Shown: piece by piece, positions 45,080-55,511 of the stretch
Position numbering within the stretch: position 1 is the stretch's first letter
How the letters are laid out: each line of letters begins with the position of its first letter
From: Vibrio rumoiensis
GTDB taxonomy: Bacteria; Pseudomonadota; Gammaproteobacteria; Enterobacterales; Vibrionaceae
Direction: 5' to 3'
Assembly (NCBI RefSeq): GCF_002218045.2
Contig: NZ_AP018685.1
Coordinates: forward strand, 806,001 to 870,000
DNA: 64,000 nt
Translations under genes and position numbers: made by a program
The notes under the pieces: model-generated
Seen by the model: only the letters and a program-made list of their open reading frames with translations
What the model was told of the DNA's origin: nothing
The model's database searches: none

Positions 45080-48000
45080 GTGTTTACTGTTTACCATTCC
45101 AATCAAGTTGATGTTTTAAAGTCTCTACTGGTTGAGCTGATCCGTTTAAACCCGCTAGAGAACCCATTCCAAGCGGAACAAATTTTGGTGCAAAGTCCTG
45201 GTATGTCGCAGTGGCTGAAAATGGAGCTTGCCAAAGAATTTGGTGTCGCGGCGAATCTCGAATTTCCACTTCCCGCGACCTTCATTTGGAATTTGTTTAC
45301 CCAAGTTTTACCTGATGTTCCTAAGCGTAGTGCATTTAATAAAGATGCGATGACGTGGAAGTTGATGCAAATTCTGCCTACTCAGTTAGAACAGCCTGAA
45401 TTTTCGCCATTAAAGCGCTATTTAGAATGCGATGACGATCAATCAAAACGTTATCAATTAGCCGAAAAAATTGCCGATATTTTCGATGGCTATTTAGTGT
45501 ATCGTCCAGAATGGATCGCCGCCTGGGAAGCAGGGGAAACCGTTAATGAATTGGATGGCGAGCATCCGTGGCAACCTATTTTGTGGCAGGCTTTATACGA
45601 TCAAACCGTTTCGCTAGGTCAGTCGCCGTATCATCGTGCCAATTTATATGAACACTTTATTGATATGCTGCAAAGCTATGTCGGCGACGTAAGCCAACAA
45701 GCCAACCTGCCTAAACGTTTATTTGTGTTTGGTATTACCGCATTACCTCCTCGTTATATGGATGCGTTGCATGCTCTAGGTGAACATATTGATGTGCATT
45801 TAATGTTTACCAACCCTTGCCGTTATTACTGGGGCGAAGTGCGCGATCGTAAATATTTAGCCAAACTGGCCGCGAAATCCCGTCAAATTGTCCATAGTGA
45901 GCAATCTTCAGCTTGGCTGAAAGGCACGATAGAGCAAAATGCGCTGACAGAATCACAAACCTTGCACACTAAAGACGCCGTGGGGAATAGTTTACTTGCC
46001 TCAATGGGGAAATTGGGGCGCGATAATTTGTATTTATTGTCTCAGCTGGAAGCGAATGAAATTGATGCATTTGTCGAAATTGAGTCCGACAGTTTATTAC
46101 ACGCGATTCAGCAAGATATTTTAGAGTTACGCGAGCATCAAGACGACGACTTATCGGCGACAACGAGCGATTATAAACCCGTTGTTTTACCTGACGATAC
46201 TTCAATTCAATTGCATGTCTGTCATAGCCCGATGCGAGAGGTGGAAGTATTACACGATCGCTTATTGGCCATGTTTGATGCAGACCCAGATTTAAACCCT
46301 CGCGATATTATTGTGATGGTGGCCGATATTAATGCCTACAGCCATGCGATTCAGGCAGTCTTTGGTAATGCTGCAGGTGAGCGCTATATCCCTTATTCGA
46401 TTTCAGATCGCAGTGTTGATCAAGAAAACCCAATTCTCCAAGCCTTTATGCGTTTGATGTCGTTGCCAATGCGCCGCTGCCAAGCCTCGGAACTGCTTGA
46501 GCTACTTGAAGTTCCCGCCGTGATGCAGCGTTTTGCGATCAATGATGATGAGTTTGAACGTGTGACGCAATGGGTGCAACAGGTTGGAATTCGTTGGGGG
46601 TTGGATGAACAAACGGCTGCGCAATTTGACCTTCCTAGCCATAAACAAAATACCTGGCTATTTGGTATTGAACGCATGTTATTAGGCTATGCGATGCCTG
46701 AATCCGCAGGGCTTTATCATGCTGGTGATGATGTGATTGCCGCCTTTGATGAAGTACAAGGTTTAGATGCCGAACTGGCGGGTAAATTAGCCAGTTTTGT
46801 TAGCCTATTGCAGCAATATCGAGACCGGTTGTCGCAAGCTCAACAATTTTCGACATGGCAGCACTATTTGCTGTCGATGTTAGATGATTTTTTTGTGGTA
46901 GAACTAGAAGGTGAAGTGATTCTGGGGGCTATTCGAGATTGCATTCAGCAACTGAGTGAGCAATTGCACGATGCTGGATTTGAGCAAGATGAAGAAATTT
47001 CCCCACAAGTGCTTGAGCAATATCTGCAAAACCACCTGTCGAATGCACGAGTTAGCCAGCGTTTCTTAGCCGGACAAGTGAACTTTTGTACCTTGATGCC
47101 AATGCGCTCGATTCCTTTTAAAGCGGTGTGTTTATTAGGTATGAATGATGGGCTCTATCCACGTAGCGTGGCGCCCGAAGGTTTTGATCTGATTAATGGT
47201 CGCACACGTCAAGGCGATCGTTCACGCCGTGATGATGACCGTTATCTTTTCTTAGAAGCATTGTTATCTGCTCAACAATATTTGTACATCAGCTATGTGG
47301 GGCGATCCATTCAAGATAACAGTGATAAAGAGCCATCAGTGCTGGTGGCGGAATTATTAGAATATTGCCAGCAAAACTACACACTTTCAGAACATCAATC
47401 GCAGCCGAGTGATGAGTCTGGACAAGCATTAGTTGATCATTTAACGCATGTGCATCCTTTGGTGCCGTTTAGTGTACGTGCGTTTGATGGCAGTGATGCC
47501 GCGCTCGCCAGCTACGCCAAAGAGTGGTTGCCTGCCGCTCAACAAGCCAGCCAAGAACCAAGTAACCATGTTGCCCCGTCATTTATCCAATCGTTAGAAC
47601 CTTATTATTTACAGTTGGATAAAGAGTCGAATGGTCAATATTGGCTAGAGTTGCAAGATCTACTGCGCTTTTGGCGTTTGCCAGTGAAGTACTTTTTCAA
47701 TCAACGATTAAAAACCTATTTAGATATTAGCCCGCTATCGGTTAATCAAACGGACGATGAGCCTTTTGCGCTGAATGGCTTAGATAACTATTGGTTTGGT
47801 GAAAACTTACTTGAGCAATGGTTACAATCTTCGATGCCGACACTAGAGGAGTTTGATGAGTGCGCCAACGCGTATTTACAACAGCACCAAGCGAAAGGTC
47901 AATTACCGCTCGCCGGGTTTGGTGAACTAGCGGCACAAAAATTACAAGCCAATGTTCAGCCATTGGCCGCCGGTTTATTGCCTTATTTAGCAGGGTCTAA

Positions 48001-48607
48001 AACTGATGTGGAAATCTCACTCGAGTTCGAATTAACGCTCGGTGAATATAAGCAAACCCATCACTTAGCAGGTTGGCTGACTGGACAATATCAACAAGGC
48101 ATGTTGCGTTATCGTAGTGGCGGAATTCATAGTGCGAACTTATTAGGGTATTGGATAGAACACTTATGTTTAAATGCAAGTGGGCACTCACTACCTACTC
48201 ATTTATTTGGCGTGCGAAAAGGTCAAGTTCAGCAATTAGAGCTACAGCCTTTAACCTCAGAACAAGCCAAGCAACACTTACAATCTTTACTGGAAGCCTA
48301 CTATCAGGGGATGGATGAACCATTATGGTTTGCTCCGAAATGTGCTTTTGCGGGCATCGAGCAAGGTTATGATAAGCAAGGGCAGTGGCTTGGTTTTGAA
48401 GATCAAGAAATCAAACAAAAAGCTTATCAGGCAATGGAAAACACCTTCAATGATAATTTCGTTTCAATGGGAGAAGGAAGTGATCACTATATTCAACGAG
48501 TTTGGAAACAATGGGATCATGAGCTTGCTGAATCATTAATACAAAAAGCTGAGCTTTGGCTGCGCCCGTTAATAGAACATTGCCAAGATCACAGTGATGA
48601 CGAATAA
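45080..48607 (+). CDS. recC: exodeoxyribonuclease V gamma subunit
   Basis: RecC is the subunit of RecBCD that recognises Chi and splits the DNA strands. The 1175-residue protein (E. coli 1122) starts with VYHSNQVDVLKSLLVELI and contains ILVQSPGMSQWLKMELAKEFG, as in other RecC proteins; the helicase-like and nuclease-like domains are degenerate in this family. The start is a GTG at 45080, chosen because it aligns with the E. coli N terminus. Unlike enteric bacteria there is no ptrA between recC and recB. A 402-base gap separates it from recB. Confidence 0.96.
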   Translation: MFTVYHSNQVDVLKSLLVELIRLNPLENPFQAEQILVQSPGMSQWLKMELAKEFGVAANLEFPLPATFIWNLFTQVLPDVPKRSAFNKDAMTWKLMQILPTQLEQPEFSPLKRYLECDDDQSKRYQLAEKIADIFDGYLVYRPEWIAAWEAGETVNELDGEHPWQPILWQALYDQTVSLGQSPYHRANLYEHFIDMLQSYVGDVSQQANLPKRLFVFGITALPPRYMDALHALGEHIDVHLMFTNPCRYYWGEVRDRKYLAKLAAKSRQIVHSEQSSAWLKGTIEQNALTESQTLHTKDAVGNSLLASMGKLGRDNLYLLSQLEANEIDAFVEIESDSLLHAIQQDILELREHQDDDLSATTSDYKPVVLPDDTSIQLHVCHSPMREVEVLHDRLLAMFDADPDLNPRDIIVMVADINAYSHAIQAVFGNAAGERYIPYSISDRSVDQENPILQAFMRLMSLPMRRCQASELLELLEVPAVMQRFAINDDEFERVTQWVQQVGIRWGLDEQTAAQFDLPSHKQNTWLFGIERMLLGYAMPESAGLYHAGDDVIAAFDEVQGLDAELAGKLASFVSLLQQYRDRLSQAQQFSTWQHYLLSMLDDFFVVELEGEVILGAIRDCIQQLSEQLHDAGFEQDEEISPQVLEQYLQNHLSNARVSQRFLAGQVNFCTLMPMRSIPFKAVCLLGMNDGLYPRSVAPEGFDLINGRTRQGDRSRRDDDRYLFLEALLSAQQYLYISYVGRSIQDNSDKEPSVLVAELLEYCQQNYTLSEHQSQPSDESGQALVDHLTHVHPLVPFSVRAFDGSDAALASYAKEWLPAAQQASQEPSNHVAPSFIQSLEPYYLQLDKESNGQYWLELQDLLRFWRLPVKYFFNQRLKTYLDISPLSVNQTDDEPFALNGLDNYWFGENLLEQWLQSSMPTLEEFDECANAYLQQHQAKGQLPLAGFGELAAQKLQANVQPLAAGLLPYLAGSKTDVEISLEFELTLGEYKQTHHLAGWLTGQYQQGMLRYRSGGIHSANLLGYWIEHLCLNASGHSLPTHLFGVRKGQVQQLELQPLTSEQAKQHLQSLLEAYYQGMDEPLWFAPKCAFAGIEQGYDKQGQWLGFEDQEIKQKAYQAMENTFNDNFVSMGEGSDHYIQRVWKQWDHELAESLIQKAELWLRPLIEHCQDHSDDE

Positions 48608-48635
48608 CATAACGTTTATCGTGGTTAAAAAGAAA

Positions 48636-48681
48636 CGCCGCCAGCAAGTCATTATAAGTGTAGGGCGCTTGCTGGGCGGCG
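48636..48681 (-). terminator. strong hairpin after recC, terminator-like on the minus strand
   Basis: CGCCGCCAGCAAG pairs with CTTGCTGGGCGGCG (one bulge) over a 19-base loop. On the minus strand it is followed by TTTCTTTTT; on the plus strand there is no T tract. No minus-strand gene is known upstream of it. The rest of the 402-base recC-recB gap (48608-49009) holds two recB-proximal palindromes and no ORF that I can support. Confidence 0.5.
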
Positions 48682-48882
48682 GAGAGTCGAGGTAATGGTT
48701 TTGTTTCTGTCTACTTTGGGCATTTTTTCAGTATTAAAACTGGGGTCATTGTTAGAAGCGAATCCATCGCTAAAACAACAAATAATGCCGTAGATCGTTA
48801 TTAGATTATGTTTGCATTAAGCCAGTTAAACGTGAGTGGCTTGATGTGGCGGGAATAGTAAGCCGATAATGCAGTAAAAAAT

Positions 48883-48956
48883 GTGAGTAAATTCTCACTA
48901 TCAATTTTGTTTGGATACTTGAAGGCATTGATCGTACAAAGTGAGAATGTCCTCAC
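48883..48956. promoter_or_regulatory. pair of GTGAG-N6-CTCAC palindromes upstream of recB
   Basis: GTGAG-TAAATT-CTCAC (48883-48898) and GTGAG-AATGTC-CTCAC (48941-48956) have the same arms and spacing, with 58 bases from start to start. The second ends 53 bases before the recB ATG. The form is that of a paired operator. It is off by one base from a CRP site, and I do not recognise the regulator. Confidence 0.5.
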
Positions 48957-49009
48957 GAAAGAGCAATCAGCCTATCCATTGAAAGACCAATTTTATTAGG
49001 ACAACCTTA

Positions 49010-52000
49010 ATGGCGCAATCTCTCAATAGTATGACTTTCCCACTGCATGGCGCTCGTTTGATCGAAGCCTCCGCCGGTACCGGGAAGACGTTTACCATTG
49101 CCGCTTTATACTTACGCTTATTGCTTGGGCATGGTAAAGAGGGGACGGCGCATCAAGTGCCATTAACGGTTGATCAAATTTTGGTTGTGACATTTACTGA
49201 AGCGGCAACCGCAGAGTTACGTGGCCGAATTCGTCAGCGTATTCACGAGGCGCGTATTGCATTTGCACGAGGAGAAACCTCAGACCCTGTGTTAGCTCCG
49301 TTATTGGCTGACACGCCGAATCAGCAAGCCGCGATTGAGATCTTATTGCAAGCAGAACGCCAAATGGATGAAGCGGCGATTTTCACTATTCATGGTTTTT
49401 GCCAACGAATGCTGACGCAAAATGCTTTTGAATCTGGCAGCCGCTTTCAAAATGAATTTATTACTGATGAAAGCCAACTTAAGCTACAAGTCGTGAGTGA
49501 TTACTGGCGTCGTCATTTTTATCCATTGCCGACGGTATTAGCAGCGCAAATCCAATCATTATGGAATAGCCCTGAGTCGTTATTGCATGAAATTGGCAAC
49601 TACCTCTCAGGTCCAGCGCTAAGTTTTCCAAGGATTAAACTCGATGTCGATTTACCGGCACTTTATCAGCAGCACCTAGCTCGAATCGAAAAAGTGAAAT
49701 CACTTTGGAATGCGAGCCGTAGTGATTTGTTTAGCTTGATTGATAGCTCGGGGATTAAAAGAAACCCATACAACAAAACGCGTTTACCGGCTTGGCTTGA
49801 TGAAGTGCATGAGTGGGCAGCAAGCGATCGAAATGATGGTCAAATTTGCGATAAGTTGATTCGCTTTTCACAAAGCACATTAACGTCTGCCACTGATGCG
49901 AAAAAAGGCCCGGTCGCAGAGCATGCGGCATTTGTGGCGATCGATGAATTACTCGACAACCAGCCTGAGTTTGAGCTGATTTTTAAATACCAAGCGATTC
50001 AAGGTTGCCGTCAGTTATTGGCACAGGCTAAGCAGCGTCAGGCTCAACTTTCCTTTGATGATTTATTGAGTCAGCTTGAGCAAGCGATAGTGCAAGATGA
50101 GGAAGGTTTGTTGACTGGCCGTATTCGTCAGCTTTATCCAGTGGCGATGATTGATGAATTCCAAGATACCGACCCTCAGCAATATCAGATTTTCCGTCAA
50201 ATTTACTTGGATTCGCCGCAAACTGGTTGGTTTATGATTGGCGATCCGAAGCAAGCGATTTATGGCTTCCGTGGCGCCGATATTTTTACTTATATTCAAG
50301 CTCGTAACGAGGTAACGGAACATTACACTCTGGAGACTAACTGGCGCTCAAGTAATACGGTGATACAGGCGGTAAATGGTATTTTTAGCTTTGATGAGCG
50401 ACCATTTTTATACGATGCTGATATTCCATTCTTGCCAGTCAAATCCAGTCCTAATGCTGACAAGATGCATTGGACGGTAAACGGTAAAACTCAACCAGCC
50501 ATTGGATTGTGGTTATATCAACCGGACATAAGCCAGCCCGTTGCCGCGCAAGATTATAACCAGCACATGGCACAGCACACGGCTTACCAAATCCATCATA
50601 TTTTGAGCGCCTCTCAGCAACAACAAGCGCTATTTATTGATAAAAAATCCCAAGCGCATCCGATTCAAGCTGGTGATATTGCGGTATTAGTACGCACTGG
50701 TCGAGAAGGTAAATTGATCAAAGAAGCATTGGCCAATCAAGGCATTGCCAGCGTTTATCTGTCTAACCGTGATAGTGTGTTTGATAGTGAAGTGGCGCAA
50801 GATGTATTGCGATTATTGATGGCGGTGGCTAATCCCAGCGATGAATATTCATTACGTGCGATTCTCGCCAGTGATCTGCTTGCATTGAACATGGCGCAGC
50901 TCGATCAGTTTAATTATGATGAAAATGCTTGGGAAAATGCGGTTAATGAGTTCGAGCAATACCATCAATTGTGGCTAAAGCGTGGCGTGTTGCCAATGAT
51001 GCGCGCGATGATCAGCCAAAGACAGATTGCTGAGCGTTGGTTATTGGAAACTCACGGTGAACGTAAATTAACGGATTTACTGCATTTATCCGAATTGGTG
51101 CAGCAGGCCAGCTTGTCGCTCGAAGGGGAAAGCGCATTAATTCGTTGGTTGGCAGAAAATATTGAGCAGCATGATGGTGAAATTAGCGATCAAACTCAGC
51201 GTTTAGAGTCTGAGCGAAATTTGGTGCAAATCATCACCATTCATAAATCAAAAGGGTTGGAATACGATCTGGTGTTTCTGCCTTTTGCCAATAATTTTAA
51301 AGCGGCAAAAGTCGCCAAATATTATCAAGCGGATAAGCAGCAAACCATTTTAGATTTATCCAAACCTGATGACGGTTTAGCGTTGGCAGAAAAAGAACGC
51401 TTAGCTGAAGATCTGCGTTTGCTTTACGTCGCACTCACGCGTGCCGTTTATGGTTGTATTATTGGCCTTGCACCACTCAAAAAAGGCAATACTAAAAAAG
51501 ATGAATCGACCGCGCATTTAAGTGCCCTTGGTGCAATCCTTCAACATCATCAAGCGAAAGAAAGTGCTGGTTTAATGGCCGCTTGTCAGCAAATGTGTTC
51601 AGATGTGAGCAGTATTGAGCTCATCGACTTTCCAAATGAACCAACAGAACGTTTTGCGCCACTAGAAAGCGAGCTACCTACTTTGCAAGCCAAGCGTTTT
51701 TTAGCGTCAATTGATCGTCAATGGCGTATGACCAGTTACTCCAGCTTGGTGAAACAAGGCCATCATGCCACGCACTCACAAGAGGTCAGAACCGCTGATT
51801 TTGATGTCGCCATTGATGCACAAAAACCGATTGATTCCGATGCTGCCGAGCTCAAATTGGCACAAGATCTCCATTTTATACCGGATCTCGAGGAAGAAGT
51901 CCTTGCGGATCCTTGGTCAATGTTTGAATTTCCACGCGGAGCAAGGCCCGGGACTTTCTTGCATACCATTTTTGAGCGAATCGAGTTTACTTCTCAAGCG

Positions 52001-52675
52001 GACAGCCCTGAAAATACTCAAGTCATCACTGATTTATTGCAACAGGAGCAATATGATCTGCAATGGCTACCCGCCATCCAAGTCATGATTCGCCAAGTGA
52101 TGCAAACGCCTTTAGATGGGCATGAGCTGCGTTTAGGGGACAAAGGACCGAATCAAAGATTGGTGGAAATGGAATTTTTACTGCCGGTTGAATCTTTACT
52201 TGCCAGCCAACTGAATCGCTTGGTGAAAGATCATGATGAGCTGTCTCAAGTGGCGGGTGATTTGGGCTTTTTACCGACCAAAGGCATGTTAAAAGGCTTT
52301 ATTGATTTAGTGTTTGAGCATCAAGGTAAATACTATATTTTGGATTGGAAATCGAATCATTTAGGCCACTCTATTGAGGACTATCATCCTGAAAATCTGA
52401 AACATGCGATGATTGATCATCGTTATGATTTTCAATATCAAATTTATGCTTTAGCACTGCATCGTTTCCTGCAAAGTCGACTTGCTGATTATGATTATCA
52501 ACAACATTTTGGTGGTGTGTATTATTTATTTTTACGTGGCTTTGCTCAATCAGGCGAAACGAATGAGCAAAGCAAGCAACCAGAACAAGATACGTTATAT
52601 GGCGTATTTTCTGTTAAACCGAGCGAAGCGTTTTTGCAACAGTTTGACCGTTTATTAGATGGGGAGTCGGCATAA
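49010..52675 (+). CDS. recB: exodeoxyribonuclease V beta subunit
   Basis: RecB is the 3'-5' helicase and nuclease of RecBCD. The 1221-residue protein (E. coli 1180) has Walker A EASAGTGKTFTIAALYLRLL near residue 20, UvrD-type motifs including VAMIDEFQDTDPQQYQIF and TIHKSKGLEYDLVFLP, and the C-terminal nuclease with GFIDLVFEH and YYILDWKSNHLG, whose Asp and Lys are catalytic. AGGACAACCTTA precedes the ATG. It overlaps recD by one base. Confidence 0.97.
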   Translation: MAQSLNSMTFPLHGARLIEASAGTGKTFTIAALYLRLLLGHGKEGTAHQVPLTVDQILVVTFTEAATAELRGRIRQRIHEARIAFARGETSDPVLAPLLADTPNQQAAIEILLQAERQMDEAAIFTIHGFCQRMLTQNAFESGSRFQNEFITDESQLKLQVVSDYWRRHFYPLPTVLAAQIQSLWNSPESLLHEIGNYLSGPALSFPRIKLDVDLPALYQQHLARIEKVKSLWNASRSDLFSLIDSSGIKRNPYNKTRLPAWLDEVHEWAASDRNDGQICDKLIRFSQSTLTSATDAKKGPVAEHAAFVAIDELLDNQPEFELIFKYQAIQGCRQLLAQAKQRQAQLSFDDLLSQLEQAIVQDEEGLLTGRIRQLYPVAMIDEFQDTDPQQYQIFRQIYLDSPQTGWFMIGDPKQAIYGFRGADIFTYIQARNEVTEHYTLETNWRSSNTVIQAVNGIFSFDERPFLYDADIPFLPVKSSPNADKMHWTVNGKTQPAIGLWLYQPDISQPVAAQDYNQHMAQHTAYQIHHILSASQQQQALFIDKKSQAHPIQAGDIAVLVRTGREGKLIKEALANQGIASVYLSNRDSVFDSEVAQDVLRLLMAVANPSDEYSLRAILASDLLALNMAQLDQFNYDENAWENAVNEFEQYHQLWLKRGVLPMMRAMISQRQIAERWLLETHGERKLTDLLHLSELVQQASLSLEGESALIRWLAENIEQHDGEISDQTQRLESERNLVQIITIHKSKGLEYDLVFLPFANNFKAAKVAKYYQADKQQTILDLSKPDDGLALAEKERLAEDLRLLYVALTRAVYGCIIGLAPLKKGNTKKDESTAHLSALGAILQHHQAKESAGLMAACQQMCSDVSSIELIDFPNEPTERFAPLESELPTLQAKRFLASIDRQWRMTSYSSLVKQGHHATHSQEVRTADFDVAIDAQKPIDSDAAELKLAQDLHFIPDLEEEVLADPWSMFEFPRGARPGTFLHTIFERIEFTSQADSPENTQVITDLLQQEQYDLQWLPAIQVMIRQVMQTPLDGHELRLGDKGPNQRLVEMEFLLPVESLLASQLNRLVKDHDELSQVAGDLGFLPTKGMLKGFIDLVFEHQGKYYILDWKSNHLGHSIEDYHPENLKHAMIDHRYDFQYQIYALALHRFLQSRLADYDYQQHFGGVYYLFLRGFAQSGETNEQSKQPEQDTLYGVFSVKPSEAFLQQFDRLLDGESA

Positions 52676-54996
52676 TGACACACACGATTAACTCGTCGAT
52701 TGTCGAACCTAATTCAGCACTCGATCTGCTTTTATCACTCGAAAAACTTGGGGCGATACGCGCAATTGATGTTCAGTTTGCTCGCTTTATTCATCAGCAA
52801 TGTCTACTCGGTCATCATGATGAAATTCTACCTTCTCGTTTGCAAGCGGATCATATTGCGTTACTTGCCGGTCTTGTGAGTTATGAATTTGGCCGAGGCC
52901 ATATCTGTTTACGTCTGCGTGATATTAATGTCAGTGAAACGTTATCGTTCACGTTCTGGGCAAGACAATATCCAGAATTGAAGGCTCGCTTTGCTGATTT
53001 GCTATTTCAATATAATGAAATGGATTGGTTGGAGTTGGTTGAGCAATATGTCGGGCTGGATAGCAGCGTCATTGGCGTTGCTTGCAAAGAATCAACGGAC
53101 TTACAAGCACGCCCTATGATGCTTGAGCACGACCGACTTTATCTGACTCGTTATTGGCATTATGAAGCGGAAGTCGCGAAGGGGTTCATGGCAAGAGCGA
53201 AAACATTGTGTGTTGAGTCAGATGCTTTTTCTGCCATGAAGCAATCATTAGAGGATTTATTTGCCCGAGATTACACCTACCTTTGGGATGCACTACAAAG
53301 TGGTGTGCACAATAGCCCGACTGAGCGTCAACGCTTGGTATGTGAAATGCTCGATGTGGTCAAAACGGATAAATTAGATTGGAACCGCATTGATTCGGTG
53401 ATCGTTCAGGCAAATCAAGTGACGCAGCTTGAAGCATTAGACACTTTGGTTCCTTTATCGGTTTGTTTGAATTGGCAAAAAGTAGCGGCGGCGGTGGCGC
53501 TAACCCGTCAATTTTCGGTGATTTCCGGTGGCCCTGGAACCGGTAAAACGACCACGGTAGCTAAATTATTGGCCGCTTTGATTGTTCAATCTCAACAACT
53601 GACAGGAGCACACCATTCTGTTCAAGCACCCATCATTAAATTGGTTGCCCCTACTGGTAAAGCGGCGGCACGTTTGACTGAATCGATTGGATTGGCGATT
53701 GAGCAATTGCCCGTGAGCAATCAAATTAAAGCGATGATGCCATCTCAGTCGAGTACCATTCACCGATTGTTAGGCGCAAGACCGAATACGGTGGAGTACA
53801 AATATAATCAATCGAATCGATTACATTTGGATATTTTAGTGGTCGATGAAGCATCAATGGTCGATTTGCCTATGATGTTCCGATTACTGCAAGCGCTGCC
53901 GAGTCATGCGCGTTTGATTTTATTAGGCGATAAGGATCAGTTAGCGTCAGTCGAAGCGGGGGCGATTTTAGGCGATATTTGTCAATTTACTGCTCGCGGC
54001 TATCAAGCTGAATTTGGCCAGTTATTATCTGGATTAACCGGTTACCAAAGTCTCGTTGAGCCTCAATCAGCGGTTAAAGCCAATACAATTTCGGATAGTT
54101 TGTGCATGCTACAAAAGAGCTATCGTTTTCATGCACGTTCTGGCGTGGGTCAATTGGCGAAAGCGATCAATGCGGGGTTGCCGAATCATGTTGAGCAAGT
54201 TTGGCGACAAGGCTTTGATGATATTCATTTACACCGAATGAATCCCTATTCATCTACGGATATGTCACCTGATAGCTTGAATGTAGAGCAAGCTCAGATG
54301 GCGCTATGTGACATGATGCTTGATGCCTATCTTCCTTATTGCCAGCAACTTCATCAATTTAGAAATTCAGAACCGTCGATGGTTCAAGGTGATTTATTTT
54401 CGGCATTCGATACACCAACAAAACAGACGATGGAAAACCAAGCATTCGCCACCTTAAAAGCATTTTCTCAAGCGAGATTATTATGTGCAGTGCGAGAAGG
54501 TGAATTTGGCGTTGAACGTATGAATGCGCTGGTAGAACAAAAACTGGCTCGTCAACAGCAAATTATGCCGATTGAAGGGGAGTTATGGTATGTCGGACGC
54601 CCGGTGATGATCAGCCATAATGATAGTGCACTAGGGCTGCATAATGGCGATATCGGTATTTGTTTATTAGATGAAAGTGAATCGGTGCCTAGATTAAGGG
54701 TGTATTTTGAAATGCCCGATGGCCGGATAAAAGGGGTACTGCCTAGTCGAGTACCTAAGCATGAATTGGCCTTTGCAATGACCATTCATAAATCACAGGG
54801 CAGTGAGTTTGCTCATACCGTGATGGTACTGCCGAATAAGATGAATCAAATATTAACGAGAGAACTTATTTACACTGGTGTGACGCGCGCCAAATCGCGT
54901 TTGGATTTATTTGCCAATCCAGCGGTTTTGGCGCAAGGTGTTCAAATAAAGACCCTACGTTCTAGCGGGTTAAGTGATAAACTGATGCAAGGTTGA
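52675..54996 (+). CDS. recD: exodeoxyribonuclease V alpha subunit
   Basis: RecD is the 5'-3' SF1B helicase of RecBCD. The 773-residue protein is longer than E. coli RecD (608). Walker A is SGGPGTGKTTTVAKLL around residue 283, Walker B LDILVVDEASMVDLPMM, and the C-terminal helicase motifs FAMTIHKSQGSEF and RELIYTGVTRAKSRL are intact. The extra length lies mainly in the N-terminal part and in insertions around residues 440-590. Its ATG overlaps the recB stop (TAATG), with GGGGAG upstream, so the two are coupled. Confidence 0.95.
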   Translation: MTHTINSSIVEPNSALDLLLSLEKLGAIRAIDVQFARFIHQQCLLGHHDEILPSRLQADHIALLAGLVSYEFGRGHICLRLRDINVSETLSFTFWARQYPELKARFADLLFQYNEMDWLELVEQYVGLDSSVIGVACKESTDLQARPMMLEHDRLYLTRYWHYEAEVAKGFMARAKTLCVESDAFSAMKQSLEDLFARDYTYLWDALQSGVHNSPTERQRLVCEMLDVVKTDKLDWNRIDSVIVQANQVTQLEALDTLVPLSVCLNWQKVAAAVALTRQFSVISGGPGTGKTTTVAKLLAALIVQSQQLTGAHHSVQAPIIKLVAPTGKAAARLTESIGLAIEQLPVSNQIKAMMPSQSSTIHRLLGARPNTVEYKYNQSNRLHLDILVVDEASMVDLPMMFRLLQALPSHARLILLGDKDQLASVEAGAILGDICQFTARGYQAEFGQLLSGLTGYQSLVEPQSAVKANTISDSLCMLQKSYRFHARSGVGQLAKAINAGLPNHVEQVWRQGFDDIHLHRMNPYSSTDMSPDSLNVEQAQMALCDMMLDAYLPYCQQLHQFRNSEPSMVQGDLFSAFDTPTKQTMENQAFATLKAFSQARLLCAVREGEFGVERMNALVEQKLARQQQIMPIEGELWYVGRPVMISHNDSALGLHNGDIGICLLDESESVPRLRVYFEMPDGRIKGVLPSRVPKHELAFAMTIHKSQGSEFAHTVMVLPNKMNQILTRELIYTGVTRAKSRLDLFANPAVLAQGVQIKTLRSSGLSDKLMQG

Positions 54997-55044
54997 TCGG
55001 CCACTCGGCCTGAGTAATGAAAAATAATAACAAAAAGGTGAGAT

Positions 55045-55509
55045 ATGTTTTTTGGCAACGTTGAGCGCTTGGAGTGGAGTTCTATACTTCCGGAATCATT
55101 TTTAAGTTATATCCGCCAAGCGATTCTGATCGCTCAGGATAACGAAGAAAATGGTCGTTACGAGATTGATGGTGATAACGTTTTTTGTGTATTGATGACA
55201 CCAGAAACGGAATATAAAGAAGATCGAAAAACTGAGATTCACCGTGACTACTTAGATATTCAAATCATTTTAGACGGCGAAGAAACTTTTGGTTATTCAA
55301 TAGAGACACCACAAGCTTTGCTTGATAAGCCAGATTATACCAATGATGTACTGCTGTTTAATGAAGTGAGTAACGAAAGCTTTATTTCGCTGAGAAAGGG
55401 TGATTTTATTATCTTCTATCCAGGTGAATCACACCGCCCACAATGTGCGACTCGTGAACCTATGATGGTAAGAAAGGCGGTTGTGAAAGTGCATAGGGAT
55501 TTGATATAA
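55045..55509 (+). CDS. YhcH/YjgK/YiaL-family protein
   Basis: The 154-residue soluble protein belongs to the YhcH/YjgK/YiaL (DUF386) family, cupin-fold proteins linked to sugar-acid or sialic-acid metabolism and, for some, anomerase-like activity on sugars. Typical stretches are HRDYLDIQIILDGEE (about 70-84) and FIIFYPGESHRPQC (about 124-137), with the metal-binding histidines. No sugar operon is nearby. A strong AAAGGTGAG site precedes the ATG. The stop codon lies three bases before a TAGTTCC heptamer array. Confidence 0.88.
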   Translation: MFFGNVERLEWSSILPESFLSYIRQAILIAQDNEENGRYEIDGDNVFCVLMTPETEYKEDRKTEIHRDYLDIQIILDGEETFGYSIETPQALLDKPDYTNDVLLFNEVSNESFISLRKGDFIIFYPGESHRPQCATREPMMVRKAVVKVHRDLI

Positions 55510-55511
55510 AT

